A model generated the notes under the pieces. It was not told the DNA's origin. It made no database searches and saw only the letters and a list, made by a program, of their open reading frames with translations. Made by a program: the position numbers and the translations under genes. Source: Nemopilema nomurai (lineage: Eukaryota > Cnidaria > Scyphozoa > Rhizostomeae > Rhizostomatidae). Taken from it: a stretch of 64,000 nucleotides of DNA. The stretch is taken from positions 382,498 through 446,497 of the forward strand of contig ML133478.1 in the NCBI GenBank assembly GCA_003864495.1. The letters run 5' to 3'. Below are positions 42,379-53,830 of the stretch, piece by piece; positions within the stretch are counted from its first letter, which is position 1; the number at the start of each line of letters is the position of its first letter.

Positions 42379-45319
42379 GCCTTGGCTGCGGCTTGGAGAA
42401 AGCGCTGCCAATTACATTTTTGAATGGGGAATTCAAGGCCTCATTGGGTTAATTCTGCGATGCTGTTTGGGTACGCGAGTGCTTTTGGGTAATACTTTCC
42501 TCCTGCCCTCCAAAAAGACTATTCCTCCACCACCAGCCAACCGCTCTATTGGGATTTCTGAACACATTGTCAATTCTTTTTTTTTTTAAATTCAATAATA
42601 TTTTTTTTGTAAACCAAGGCTGGCCCATTAAAAATTGCTTATGTGATAGTGAGATTTTTAGTTGTAGTTTAAGTTGAATTGAAAACGATGGCTTCCCATC
42701 CGTTATGATATTTATAATTACTTTTCATTTTTATCAAATATGATCAATGTTTTAGTTATTTCTATGGATAAAATTATTATCGTTATTTTACACGCCTAAT
42801 GCTTGCTATTTACTCGCTGCAACTTCAGGAAAACAAATTACAAACTACCTTCCAATCCAAAAATGATAATGGTAATATTGATGGAAATATTTCACTCTAA
42901 ATTCAACTAAAACTACAATTACCGATCTCACTATTACAAGGTAATTTGCAATTGGTTAGCCTGGTTTTACGAGAAAACACTTTTACAATCGTAAAGGAAT
43001 ACTGAGAAATATAAAACAGCCAAAATTAAAAAGGGTGTTTTTCCAGATTTGTTCCATGGTCAATTTTTGCAAAAAAGTCTTTCGTAGTACAGAAAGCAAT
43101 GTTGGAAAGTTTAGAAATGAGATAATAATAATAGCAATAATAAATGCAGACTTGGAATTTTAGTTGATTGTGAATATAATACCAAGGTTTCTACCTTTAT
43201 TCTCGTTATATTCATCATCATGCCCGCCTGTGGCAAAGTACCGGCGAAAAGGAAAAGAGATCGGTAGACTCAAATCCATCTGCAAATGCCCAATTAGTTG
43301 ACGAGCCTGGAAGCAAAATAGCGTGTGAGACTAAAAGCACTAATCCCAAATGCAAATTCGTGTAGTTGTAAATGCGTTTGAACGATGCTATTTACCAAAA
43401 CACCTGCTTTAACTTGCGAGCATTTTCCAGTGCTCAACTCCAAAGCGATTATGTGGAAGGAGAATCGGGAATAAACACACGAAGAAAGAAGATGAGCCTT
43501 GAACGTACACGACGTGCACTTTCCCAGCGTAGCTAACGGCGATAATTCTGAATTTTGACTCGGCGAGCTCCAGCCAAACGCTTAGGCCTGTTAATACTAC
43601 AAAGGCTTGGTTTTTGAAGGTGATAATCGTGTGTTTAAATGGACAACTTGCGTTGTGGGCAGCTGGTATTTTCCAAATGCACTTTTTCGGCTTTGATTAG
43701 GTATCTAGGTGCAGAAATCCTTTGGGCGTATATGCTAGATACTCGTTAAATGCGACACATTTGTACGTTATTTACGGCAGTGATTGGGAAGCAAAAATGG
43801 AGAAATACTTGTTATTGTACTTGAACCTTGATTTTACACAATTATTAGCCCTCCCATTAATGGAGCAAAATAGCAAGTAAATTCCTAAATTTTTGAGGCG
43901 CGTTTTCTGTCAAAGGTGAACTAAGCTCAAACAATCATTGAGAAAAAGTTCGCACCAAACATCAATCACATCCCATTTGTTGGTGACAAATGAAGTTTGT
44001 TTGCTATATCTAAAATATACCTGCAAATCCAAACCTTAATCAATCTAAAATAAACATTGTTTACTGAGGTTCTTTTAAAACACTTGACTGTAAACAGGTT
44101 TCGTCTTTCAATCTCCAAACATCTCAAAACTACCTAGATGTTGGTATTTTGGATGCTTCAACATAAAAACCAATTGGACGTCAGCAAGAGCGTGTAATTG
44201 TCTTCTTTGGGCGTTGAAATTTCAAGGTACTGTCAGCATGAGAACACTTATAGCTCCGGTTTGTGTACAAAATCTCACAACAGCAAATTCTCGTTTCCCA
44301 TGACGAATATTTTCAAACAACAAAAACTAGTTTCCAGATTTGAACACTACTTTGATGATCTACCTGGCGGTAAATTTCCTAGAAGGCTGATTTACGAACT
44401 TCACTGCTATATTAAAATCCTATCAGCTCTACACTAATATTTGAATTCTTTCCTGAACAAACTATTCTTATTTTTTCAGTGATAGGACACATTTGATCAT
44501 TGTTATTTTACCTGATTTTCAAACTGACAAAACATCCGTCTCTCGCTCTCCGCGGTGGCAAGTCTATACGCACCCTACTCTTCAAACCATACCCCAAACA
44601 AAGAAACCATAAATAGACTTGGACAATTAAAATCTTGACCAGACTATTGATTAGTCTTTTGGATTTTGCACAGGACAGTTTCTTTTGATATGTATAGGGT
44701 ATAAACTCCACTTTTTAGAATATAAATTGACCAACACGTGTGCAGGGTGATTTCTAGGATGATGTTTGTAATTATTTTGAAAGAAATCGTCATCACCATA
44801 TAATTTCAAAATGGACTCAAATGCTTTGAGATTTCTGGAAATTTGGATTTTGAAAACGTTAAAATTACAAGTCCAATAGGCATCTTTGTGATCATCTCCG
44901 AAAAACTTGAAAATGCTTCTAGAGCCATTTAGGAATGAGAACTGCTTCACTTTGCTCTATTATCTTTAGCTTGAAAGACATTTATGGGAAATATTTTTAG
45001 CTGCTGTTCAAAAGATCAGCATTTGACATACACATAATATTAGTAAATATAACAATACTAGAGATGAAATTTAAATTGGATCGAAACAAATTGTTGAAAA
45101 TACTTGACTTGATTAGTAATAACTCAACTTTGCAAAAGCTGAACTCAACTTAACATAATTGCTTAAGTTGTTTTGCTCATCAAAACAATTGGTTTAACGT
45201 AATTAACCAAAATGGCCCTACGAGGGTCAACAATGTTGGCGCATGCAAGATGGCGTGTTTGTTGGTAAGACGCAGTACGTCAACATTAGAATTCCCCGCC
45301 TTTGCATCAAAACAAACCA

Positions 45320-46042
45320 CTAGATCCCATCACCATTATCAAATCCTTCGTCACTTGCAGCATCGGAAACTTCCTCGCTATCTTGGCTTTCCATCAAATG
45401 TTTGTTCACGTCGAGTTTCTGCAAAAACTGCCGCACTTTATCGAATGTTTCTTCGGAATCCCGTATGTTTTGCAGGCGAGAGGAAGAGTTCGACAAACTT
45501 GAGACCAAGGAGCTGATCGAATGCCGCGGCGACAATGACGGCGTATGAAGCGGGGCGACCCCAACATTCTCGGAGCAGCGTCTCCCTTGGCGAAATCGGG
45601 GCTTCGTGGCCTCCCTTCTCTCCCCCTCGGGGGGCTTCACTGCCGTCAAGCATGGGCTCCCGGCCAACGAAGGCAAGGACAGCTTCTCCATGTCCGGTAA
45701 ACTCCGTCGCCTGAGCGCTTTCTGGTCGGGCAAACCAAGCCGCTGCACTGTTGCGCTCGACCGCGACAGATCGTCGATTCTTGCGTCTTCGACTTTGCAC
45801 CTGAGCGGACTACTAGCGCGCCGAGTAAACTTCACTCGCGGCTTTGAAGCTTGATTCAATGACATTCTCCGGTTGCAACCCAATTCTTGCCGGATCGCTT
45901 TTTCTTCCCGGGCGAGTTCCTTCTTGTAAATGCTGCTTTCTGCGTCCAAACTTGAGATTTTGATCTTCAACTGCCGATCGATCATCGCATTCATGGCGAG
46001 AGTCTTATCGGTGTACTCGCCTCTGAACTTCGGAGTGGCCAT
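45320..46042 (-). CDS. Unknown intracellular protein, single exon, 240 residues
   Basis: ATG at 46042 to a stop at 45320, uninterrupted, in DNA much richer in G+C than its flanks; this length and composition make it a real gene. I do not recognise the family. The N-terminus is MATPKFRGEYTDKTLAM. Residues 15-55 are rich in K, E and L with predicted coiled-coil character (DRQLKIKISSLDAE, KELAREEKAIRQEL). Residues 65-190 are basic, Ser/Pro/Arg-rich and probably disordered, with repeated RRxS and SLP motifs that resemble kinase sites (RRMSLN, TRRASS, RRRSLPD). The C-terminus is acidic (DSEEVSDAASDEGFDNGDG). No signal peptide or membrane segment is present. It could be a cytoskeletal or signalling adaptor; that is a guess from composition. 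The plus-strand frames over it are shadows. Confidence 0.7.
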   Translation of the reverse strand: MATPKFRGEYTDKTLAMNAMIDRQLKIKISSLDAESSIYKKELAREEKAIRQELGCNRRMSLNQASKPRVKFTRRASSPLRCKVEDARIDDLSRSSATVQRLGLPDQKALRRRSLPDMEKLSLPSLAGSPCLTAVKPPEGERREATKPRFRQGRRCSENVGVAPLHTPSLSPRHSISSLVSSLSNSSSRLQNIRDSEETFDKVRQFLQKLDVNKHLMESQDSEEVSDAASDEGFDNGDGI

Positions 46043-46109
46043 TTGATTACGATAACCAAGTTAAGATCTATAATCTGCGCCAAATCAAGGCCTCCTCCAT
46101 CAAAACCTG

Positions 46110-46494
46110 GTGTCTGTAAACAATGATCCAGCGGTGGCAATTACGCTTTTATTTTTCAGCGCATATTGCATTGTTTACGCTGAGAAACCCTGTAACACGT
46201 CTCGCGTAGACGACAGGTGCAAAAGAGTACACATGAGCTTGGATTCTCATATGCCGACGTCAGAGGTTAAGCGCTGCGTGAGTGGAACCGAACACCTTCT
46301 TGGAGATTCGAGCCTTCTTTTGGTATGGTCAGGCAGTCATCTTCACAGACCCCGAGTGCCGCCAGTCACTAATTGATCATCGAGCACACGGCATCAAGAC
46401 AGAACTCCTTCGCACTCAGATCGAGGTTTACTTTCGAATCCAGTGCCACATGTTTCCTACTATCGTCATATGCGTCAAAGACATTCACTGAAAA
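46110..46494 (+). pseudogene. Cysteine-containing, secreted-like coding segment, unassigned
   Basis: The frame from 46110 gives AITLLFFSAYCIVYAEKPC, resembling a signal peptide and cleavage region, then NTSRVDDRC and SEVKRC. A strong donor, TGC|GTGAGT, at 46276 and an acceptor at 46330-46331 would remove about 55 bases and join, in phase, AVIFTDPECRQSL, then IEVYFRIQCHMFPTIV and KDIH before TGA at 46489. After that stop the same frame continues protein-like (KLYFINGEISF, NDTCTFELIDKLRQLF) to about 46640. No in-frame ATG starts it; the frame opens at a stop at 46071. So it may be internal exons, or a decayed gene with a stop in the middle. I do not recognise it. It lies just beyond, and divergent from, the unknown gene at 45320-46042. 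Confidence 0.3.
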
Positions 46495-46649
46495 TACCTG
46501 CTACCCAAACCGGCAAAGCTATACTTTATCAACGGCGAAATCAGCTTTTCCAAAAGCAATGTTTATAACGACACGTGCACTTTCGAACTAATAGACAAGC
46601 TGCGTCAACTATTTCCAGCCCGATCTCGCGAATTTCTTATGAGCAGAAG

Positions 46650-48390
46650 ATCATCATAATAACCCAAGTGATATCCGCGTGTTTGATTTTCAGATCTTTG
46701 TACCTGTGAGATTTTTCGATCGCTACTGAGGGTCAAGTTGATTCCTTCGCGTCGACAGCAGCATCTGCATTCATGCACCAAAGCTGAAGTGGAGAAAATC
46801 CAATTTTACCCATTCATTCAATTCTTAAGTCATTCATTCGTCCAACGACCCAACTCGCCACTTCTTCATACGCGTATCGTTTATTCATTTATTCGCTCGT
46901 TCTTTCAACAATCGGAACAAATGTCTACTATTTCGTTCTAAAAATGTATTACAACTTGGCATCTTTCATAAATATTAGCATATCGATTTGAATAGACCTA
47001 TGTTGATATATCTTTATAAACATCTTCAAAACAGCTGCCAGTATACAGCTTTACCCATCTTGCTATTTATCAATGCATTAATTCCTGATCTAAGGTGAGC
47101 TTCGTAGCTTCTTTCTCCCGGTTTATTAATAACGAGAAAAACGTTTCCTTCCAGAGCAAGAGTTTTACATTTGATTAACGTGTGGATAATTTTCCTGCAG
47201 AGTCTCTATGCAGGATTTGATCCGTGCTCACTCATCACGGTAGGATTTCGGTTATGTTAAACAACTTGGCTGTATGCGTTTCAATTCCTATCCATAAAGA
47301 CAACTTAACAAAAAGGGCTGAACAAGTTTCTTTAGTGGTTGTTGTTGTCGATGCGGCTCTCTCGAAACATATAACTAAAAGGTAGGAATACATTTGAAAA
47401 GATAATTTAAAAGACATAACCTACAAAGCAAAACACAAATCAAAGCATAGGTGTGTGCAAGCAGATACATTAACTATATTGTCCAACTGCACAGATAGCA
47501 ATTCCTTGGCCTATAGCGAACATCTATTATCCTGTTGATTGCCTTTGTATTCGAACGGGCAGTAGCAAATTCTCTTGTCCACTTCTCACCATTTCAACTT
47601 CTATTCAACAATCAAATGGTTTGTTTGATTTTCTGATTAATAGCAAATTGTTTATGATGAGTCTACTTAAATTGCAAAATCTTTTTGCGGTGTTTGGGAA
47701 CCAAAATAGGGACTACGAAAACACCGGCGTATTGCAAACGTGCACGTGTAATAAAAATAATAACTTCCTGTGAAGCGATCTGGTGCAGTGTTTTTAAAGT
47801 GGCAATATTAGAAAATAATTACAACTTTCATAACAGGTGGAAAGCATCTTCACAGCTATCGAGTCCGAAAATACATTTACGTGTGGGTGAAATGAATAAT
47901 TCATTGCTGGCAGCAGTCAGAGCATGAGAACTGAAGGCGACTACAATCCCTGCTAAAAGTGTTGGAACATTTAGGACACTTTTTCGTCCCGCATCCATCC
48001 ACCAACCCAACCCCTATAAACAATGCTATCCCGCTGCCAAACAAATTTGTGCGACCAATTCTCTTTCCTTGGGTGCTTAGAGAGGGTGGGGGTAACGGCT
48101 CAGGGCGTGTTACAAAGTGAAAAATGCAAAAGGAAGATGGAAATACTAAAGAGTTACAGAGACTTTCGGCAGGCACTGTACATACGGAGAGCATTTGTTG
48201 GAGAAAATTTTGGTCAAACGCAGAATGTCTGATATTTTGACATTGAACATTTCGATGTGACGTCAAAATCCTACGCTAGAGCATCGCCTTAGTGTCGGCC
48301 GCTTTCAAAGGATGTTTGCTTTGCAACAGGAATAGGCCCTGCTATATATGGACACCATATCCACGGTCTAAGCTGCACACATCGGAGCTT
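46650..48390. other. Intergenic interval
   Basis: No supported gene. The only structure noted is a single mariner-like element end at 47944. Several frames of 60-120 codons are open on both strands around 47830-48266 without recognisable products. Confidence 0.4.
47944..47969. mobile_element. Solo end of a mariner-like element related to 34929-35168
   Basis: CAATCCCTGCTAAAAGTGTTGG, preceded by TA, closely matches the left end of the element at 34929 (CAATCTCTGCCAAAAGTCTTGG), with three differences. I could not find the inverted partner downstream, so the copy is truncated or its other end is too diverged. Confidence 0.4.
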
Positions 48391-48401
48391 TTGTGGTGGC
48401 A

Positions 48402-48746
48402 GCGAGGGCGCAAACATACAGAACTCACACTGAGTATGAGTGGAAGGAAAGGAGGCTGTCGGAGCACAATGCCAAGATACAAGCACACACGGGTCAGTGT
48501 GACAGAAACAAAGAGTACTGTGTGGATTTGCCCTTTGAAACACTAGTCGCCTTGGTAGAGAGGGTATTAAAAACACATTACGGAGTCAAGTGCAAAAAGC
48601 AACCCTATTGCATAAAGAAAAGGGGCCGACCAGCTGGCATGCGCGGCAAATCAACAAAACAAAGAACTCGTCAGAAAGACTTGTCTGATTCACTTGCAAA
48701 GGAGACATTTCAAATCATCGCAAACTTTGTGAACCAGAAGGTATAA
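48402..48746 (+). CDS. Basic AT-hook-like protein segment, possible exon
   Basis: After an acceptor-like CAG at 48399-48401, a frame stays open for about 113 codons and closes at 48744-48746, or leaves at an AAG|GTATAA donor-like site at 48739. The translation includes RTHTEYEWKERRLSEHN, CDRNKEYCVDLPFETLVALV and KKRGRPAGMRGKSTKQRTRQK. The RGRP core flanked by basic residues is an AT-hook type of minor-groove-binding motif. Four cysteines precede it. The composition is strongly protein-like, but there is no ATG start, and I recognise no family. It could be an exon of a DNA-binding or transposon-derived gene on the plus strand. Confidence 0.4.
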   Translation, partial: ARAQTYRTHTEYEWKERRLSEHNAKIQAHTGQCDRNKEYCVDLPFETLVALVERVLKTHYGVKCKKQPYCIKKRGRPAGMRGKSTKQRTRQKDLSDSLAKETFQIIANFVNQKV

Positions 48747-49001
48747 TCCACACAGATTCCGGTTACGTCTGAGTGACTACGTTTCTAAGATGATTTTTTA
48801 AATGGCGAACATGTGAAGCCGACCTTTGCAAGGAAACGGAGGGATCGTCGAAAGGGCAAAACAGCTGAAAAGACGACAATCTATAAACTTCAAAAGTACC
48901 TTACATATGAATAGAGTTGATGCTAGACAATATTCGTAACGCTCAATATGTACTAAAACTAAAAGGGTCTTCAAGTCTATGAAAGAAAAAGGTAAACTGA
49001 C

Positions 49002-51435
49002 TCAAAAGACATCCCGTCGCTCTCTTGGGGTTGAGATAGCAATGTCTAAAAAGTCGCCGATTTGGAACTTCTTATCGGCCAGAGTGACAGCGTCGTCCAC
49101 TGATTTGATCCCAGCACAAGTCGTTCCGATTTCCTTCATGATGAAATTGTTCCGTCGAGCATCGGGAAAGACAGTTGCGAAATCGAAAAATGTACCTTTC
49201 TTGCGGGCCTTTGGGTTCACTTCTTTCACCAGATTCATCAACTCTTTTAGTGTTGCATCCTTCCTGTTAAAAGTAAAACAAAACAGCTATACTACCAGGC
49301 GATCGAACACTCAGGGCCCCATGGTTTCATCTGGACAGATCAATGTACGCTTCGAACTGGATCATATATTTTTAAAAACAAGGGTTTTGCCTTCAAAGAT
49401 TTCAAGCATTCTATTATTAGCTTTACTGGTACAAGACAGCCAGAGTTGCAAACCCATTTCATTTTTTTTTCTGTCATATTGTCTCTAGTGAAAAAATTCA
49501 GCTTTTGGGTATTGATCTTAATAAAGTGAATGAAATTATCCCTTTTAGTGGTAAAATTGACATCATCACTACTAAACTGGTAACTCATTGAATTATCAAG
49601 ATTTCTTTCAAGTTTAAGGGAAACCTTCATTTGCACTTGAACTTCCCAGTGAATCCAGTATTTCAGGGACAAAAGGTAGCATTGCTAAGTTTTGAGAAAG
49701 AGACCCTAATCAATGTCCTCGGGTCATTTTTGTTTAATAACCTTACTGTTAAGTTTCTTGAGAATAACAGTATCATTCTGTGAAACAGATTAAGATAATA
49801 AAAACAAAGAAGCACCACAACAGACACAAGCTTTAAAATTTTTGATGCTTCCAGAAACAATTTTATAAAGGCATGCATTTTTAGGAAAATGTTTAACTGC
49901 TGTTTAAAGCAGTCCTTACTGAATACATTGTCCTCTTATGATAAGCTGTTGACAAGATGAAAAGAAAATGCCAAAAGCTAAATTTTGCCCACTTACCATG
50001 TGTATATCTGTAATTCATTCCTGGGCACACCATTTCTTGAATACTCATCAAGCCTATTAAATCACGCAAGGAATAATGTGTTGAAAAAATATTATTGAAA
50101 TGCAACCTGATAACATTTTCAATCACATATATATAAAGTTAGTTATGAATTGGAAAGGTTTTGCAACAATCTGGTGAGTAAGGTTTGCAAAGGTGAAAAA
50201 TATGGTACCCATTATAATTTATGTAGAGTGAATAGGAAGAGTTTCTATTTCACACGTAACAATCTATTTCTCAGGGGTTTATGCAAATCATCAACTTGCG
50301 GTGTTCAACTAACCAATTAACCAATAAAAAGGTTTTCTGATATATAGCTTGATATATAATTCATTGCAAAAGAATGAATGAAAAAGCAAATGTATATACT
50401 TTTTAAGTGTACTTGGCATGTCTGAGAGTAGCTCATTTGATTACTTATCAATAAAATGATATTGAAGGGCAAAACAAAGAAGACACAAGCCCTTAAAATC
50501 AATTTCTTCTGGCAAAATTTGGCTATGAAATTGAAAAAGCACCGACTGCATCTTTATTAATTCACTGTAGTTCAATCTTGTCGCCAAATTCTTTCAAAGC
50601 AAATTCTAAACAAGAGTGATCTTCTAGCAAAATTTGTGCTAACCATCAAAAGAGAGCAAGGTTGGTAATGTTACCCCAAGTATAGGGTCAAGCCTAGGGC
50701 TCCCTATACTGAGGATAACCCTACCATTACAGTTGTCAAGAGACTGATTATGGATGCTACAAAACTTTAAATAAGATTAAAATAAGTCATACCTATTGTG
50801 TCTTCCATCATTGTAAAACACTCTTAACAGCAATGGGCAAGTCTGCAAGAAATAGCAAACATCAAAAGCTGTATTCAGAGTAGGTTCATTAATCCTTTTG
50901 TAAGAGGCTGTGCATGGGTAACGTATCAAAATGAAGCAAACCAGAAAGCCAAGAAAGCAAGCTGAAGAAGGGCCTAAATGTCTGTGACAGCTGTCAAAAG
51001 TTTTAATTGCTTTCTAGACTCTTAAAGCCAAACCAAGGATGCCAAGCAAAGATTAGAAGAAGAATCGTGCCTGTGTTGAGTGTGGTAGGAAGCTCTCCCC
51101 CCAAAACCATATTTTAAACGTTAAAATCAAATGAGGTTTATAGAATGATGTTATTGGGGACACTTTCTGAACAATGGGAAGCAAATCAAACTTGGGCAAA
51201 CCTTTTCCCTATCAATCTTTGTGTTTGCCTGTGGGTTTGTTAATGGTTTGACTTCGTCCATTTTAGCATCGGGTACTTCTCTATCACGTGGCCTTCCAAT
51301 GGGTGGACGAGCCACTGCCTTTCTCTCTGGTGATCTCGACCGCATTCTTCTGTTTCTGGGAGACCTTGAGCGCGATTTTGAATGCGACTGACGACTTCTC
51401 TCTGATCGCCTGCGCTCACGCCTTACGTCCGCCAT
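49002..51435 (-). CDS. SAP18: Histone deacetylase complex subunit SAP18 with RS-rich N-terminus (4 exons, complete)
   Basis: Minus-strand exons 51435-51202, 50842-50793, 50053-49997 and 49263-49002; phases agree and give 200 residues. SAP18 is a ubiquitin-like-fold subunit of the Sin3-HDAC corepressor and of the ASAP/PSAP splicing complexes with RNPS1 and Acinus or Pinin, acting in the nucleus. The core is unmistakable: IDREKTCPLLLRVFYNDGRHNR, LDEYSRNGVPRNELQIYTWKDATLKEL, VKEVNPKARKKGTFFDFATVFPD, MKEIGTT and KKFQIGDFLDIAI. The human protein is 153 residues, and its core starts some 20-35 residues in. Here about 72 residues precede IDREK, and residues 2-48 are strongly RS/RR-rich (SRQSHSKSRSRSPRNRRMRS). 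The start MADVRRERRR was preferred over a Met nine codons upstream. MPPED lies upstream on the same strand. Confidence 0.94.
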
Positions 51436-51835
51436 CTTTATTCGTTGTGAATTGCTGCTCAACTGTATTGAAGTGAATTTTCTCCTTCGCGTTTACAACC
51501 TCGCTCACTGATGCTTTATTGTTTCATGTCTGCTTTGTCCAAGGATACTCCAAGAAAGCTTCCAGAGTCAGTTTACACAAAAATTATCAGCCAATTTATA
51601 GCAAAAAGAATTAGCAACAGCTATTAGTTACTAGTATAACACTCGGTGGTTGAAACAACAAAAGTTTATTGACGGAGACAGCCTTCTGCGTTTTGGGATG
51701 GGGAGTGTCGATTTGTTGATAAGCTTTAACTTGTACTGGAATAAAATGCTCCATGTGGAAGCATTTGATCAGTATTCAAGTTTTTATTAGTATATTCTTT
51801 TGACGTCTTTTCCTCCTAAGTAAGCAGGTGATAAT

Positions 51836-52115
51836 CATAGGCGCCGACTACGTGGGGGCTTGGGGGATCGAGAATTGCTATAGGGGGCTCAGCCCCCTGG
51901 GAATTTCGTTTGAAATCGATCAAAGAATTGAACTGATGATAATGAAGACCATGATGTTATATCTGCTTTATTAAAATGTTTTGTTTTGTTATTATACATA
52001 TGTTGTATTACGTTATTAAAGCGACAGGTAATTTCTCTACCTTTTAACTTTTTTTAATTTTTTTTAAATTTAAATTTTGAGCCCCCCCTGGGAAAAATAA
52101 AAGTCGGCGCCTATG
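51836..52115. mobile_element. hAT-like short inverted-repeat element (MITE)
   Basis: CATAGGCGCCGACT at 51836 is a perfect inverted match to AGTCGGCGCCTATG ending at 52115. Just inside lie matching G/C runs (GGGGGCTCAGCCCCC near 51883 and GAGCCCCCC near 52080). The flanking 8-mers GTGATAAT (51828-51835) and ATGATAAT (52116-52123) agree at seven positions, an eight-base target duplication as hAT transposases make. The 280-base interior is A+T-rich and non-coding. It lies between SAP18 and MPPED. Confidence 0.7.
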
Positions 52116-53514
52116 ATGATAATCTTAAGTAAAACATTGACTTAAGCCTAGAGGTCACTGTGCTCAAAAGCTGCTTACTTTGTAAGTCAGGAAGTCTTAT
52201 TTAAGACAGGTGACCAACTTCGAGACGTAGCAGGCAACAAAAGTGATGTTGTAGAAGGTGTTGTTGGCAACGAAACTGCGAACTTGGAAGTTAATCTTCG
52301 CAGTCTTTTTTGCAATCTAAGCTGCTTGATGCTGTGAAGAACAAGTCACATCTTATCATGATGTGCATCAATTCAAAAACCAATTGAAAGTTGCGTTGTT
52401 GGAGTCGGTCGGAGTCATAACTGTGCAAAAGTAAAGCATAAGCCATCTTTTCATTTTGAGAAGACAAGAGGTCTCAACCATCTTTATCACTGTGCCCACT
52501 TTCAGGCATGCAAAAATTGTTGAATTAGCTGGTAGAATCTTGATAAAATATGCATGTATTATAAACTTCCAAAATTCAAAAATCACACATTTCCGCATTA
52601 CTAGTTTACAGAGCAATTCTACAAGAAAGCAAAGGAATGAATTCAAGGGAGAATCTTGAATGCTGTGTAGAAATATGGTTGCAATTGAGCAACAGCTTTT
52701 GCGTTCATTTAATTATAACAAATCATCCAGACCATAATCTTTGGAGACTTATATCAAAAATTTTTAGAGATAAGTACCAGCATCTGTGATAACCATGAAT
52801 AATAATACAAATTCTACCATGAAATACAATACCAACATACACTGCATAAACACTACTCTATTATCACTATAAATAATTGCTTGAATTTTGAAAACTATTC
52901 ACAATTCTTGATGTGTTCATTGTCAAAATTAGATATTGACTTACATTACAAAATCAACTCTCATTAAAAACATTTATGGGCCTGGCTTTATTGTTGCCCA
53001 ACCTGATGCATTTCCAATGCTGTGATCAAAAGATGTCAAATAAAATAAAAAGTAGACAGACAGAAATTCACGATCAACAATCTACCAGGTTGGACCTAGC
53101 TTGCAACATCTGGGCCATTTTGATTAGACAGTTTCCGGGGCAAGTCAAAGATGATTGGCTTTTGGACAGGCTGGAACCTGAAGTTGCATATGGCAGCATT
53201 GATGTAAGTAGTAGTGCCATCTGTTGTTACCCCATTTCCTGGTGGAGAGGACCAAACAAGGCATAACAGGAATCAGCATGCATGACAATCTGAAGAAGTT
53301 GACTAGTGATTGGCAACTGGGTATGGCCCAAGGAAGTTGCAAAGACCAGAATGCTGCTACTGAAGATGCTTAAACTGTTAATACTACTTAACTTTAAATG
53401 TCAGATTAAATATTTGGGAGCATACCAATCACCATCGTAAACATCACCTTGAAAATCATGAAGCAGTTTTGCCCTTTGCATGTGTGAAGAAATATTGTGC
53501 CTTGTGGCAGATGT

Positions 53515-53830
53515 CAGTCTTTGTAATATGAGGTGTGCTATCGCCTCCACACACGCGCAAATTGTTCAAGACGTGCTAAGCATCACACGCGCAAAACAAA
53601 GAATTTGCAACAAAATTATTTAAAATTGCTTAATATGTTTCGAAGATGTTCAAAGCAGCGTTAACTCAAAGTCGCCAAATTAGGTCTCCTTAAAAGCAGC
53701 ACCCAGTTCTTGACAACAGGTATGAGAAACAACTGATAAAAAGCGGTTCGCATCGCACGCCATCGCAGGCGCAAAGTAATCAAGGCGTGCGAAATCCTGC
53801 ACTTGGCCTATTTTCATATTACAAAGACTG
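53515..53830. mobile_element. Short inverted-repeat element with 6-bp target duplication
   Basis: CAGTCTTTGTAATATGA at 53515 is a perfect inverted match to TCATATTACAAAGACTG ending at 53830. Subterminal G+C-rich blocks (CACGCGCAAATTGTTCAAG and, inverted, GCGCAAAGTAATCAAGGCG) are also related. AGATGT flanks both ends (53509-53514 and 53831-53836). The element is non-coding, 316 bases, immediately beyond the last identified MPPED exon. Superfamily not assigned. Confidence 0.7.

Larger units (their letters stand above)
40728..45319. other. Intergenic interval downstream of WARS2
   Basis: No gene supported. It contains a 16-base tandem repeat, ACTAAAGCTGCTAAAT, three times near 41545-41592, and a hairpin plus palindrome at 42328-42378 within a G+C-richer patch (42180-42560). 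That patch is open for 154 codons on the plus strand but is not recognised. A short ATG frame near 43221 (MPACGKVPAKRKRDR) ends at a GTAGAC donor-like site with no matching downstream exon found. Confidence 0.45.

Noticed and set aside
42125..42589. 154-codon plus-strand frame
   Set aside because: There is no recognisable product, it ends in a poly-T/Phe run, and it contains a hairpin and palindrome. It is more likely a regulatory or repeat island.
53402..53479. 25-codon minus-strand frame containing GDVYDGDWY, resembling a single MORN repeat
   Set aside because: Too short for a domain call. It could join MPPED exon 3 in phase but does not resemble the family C-terminus.
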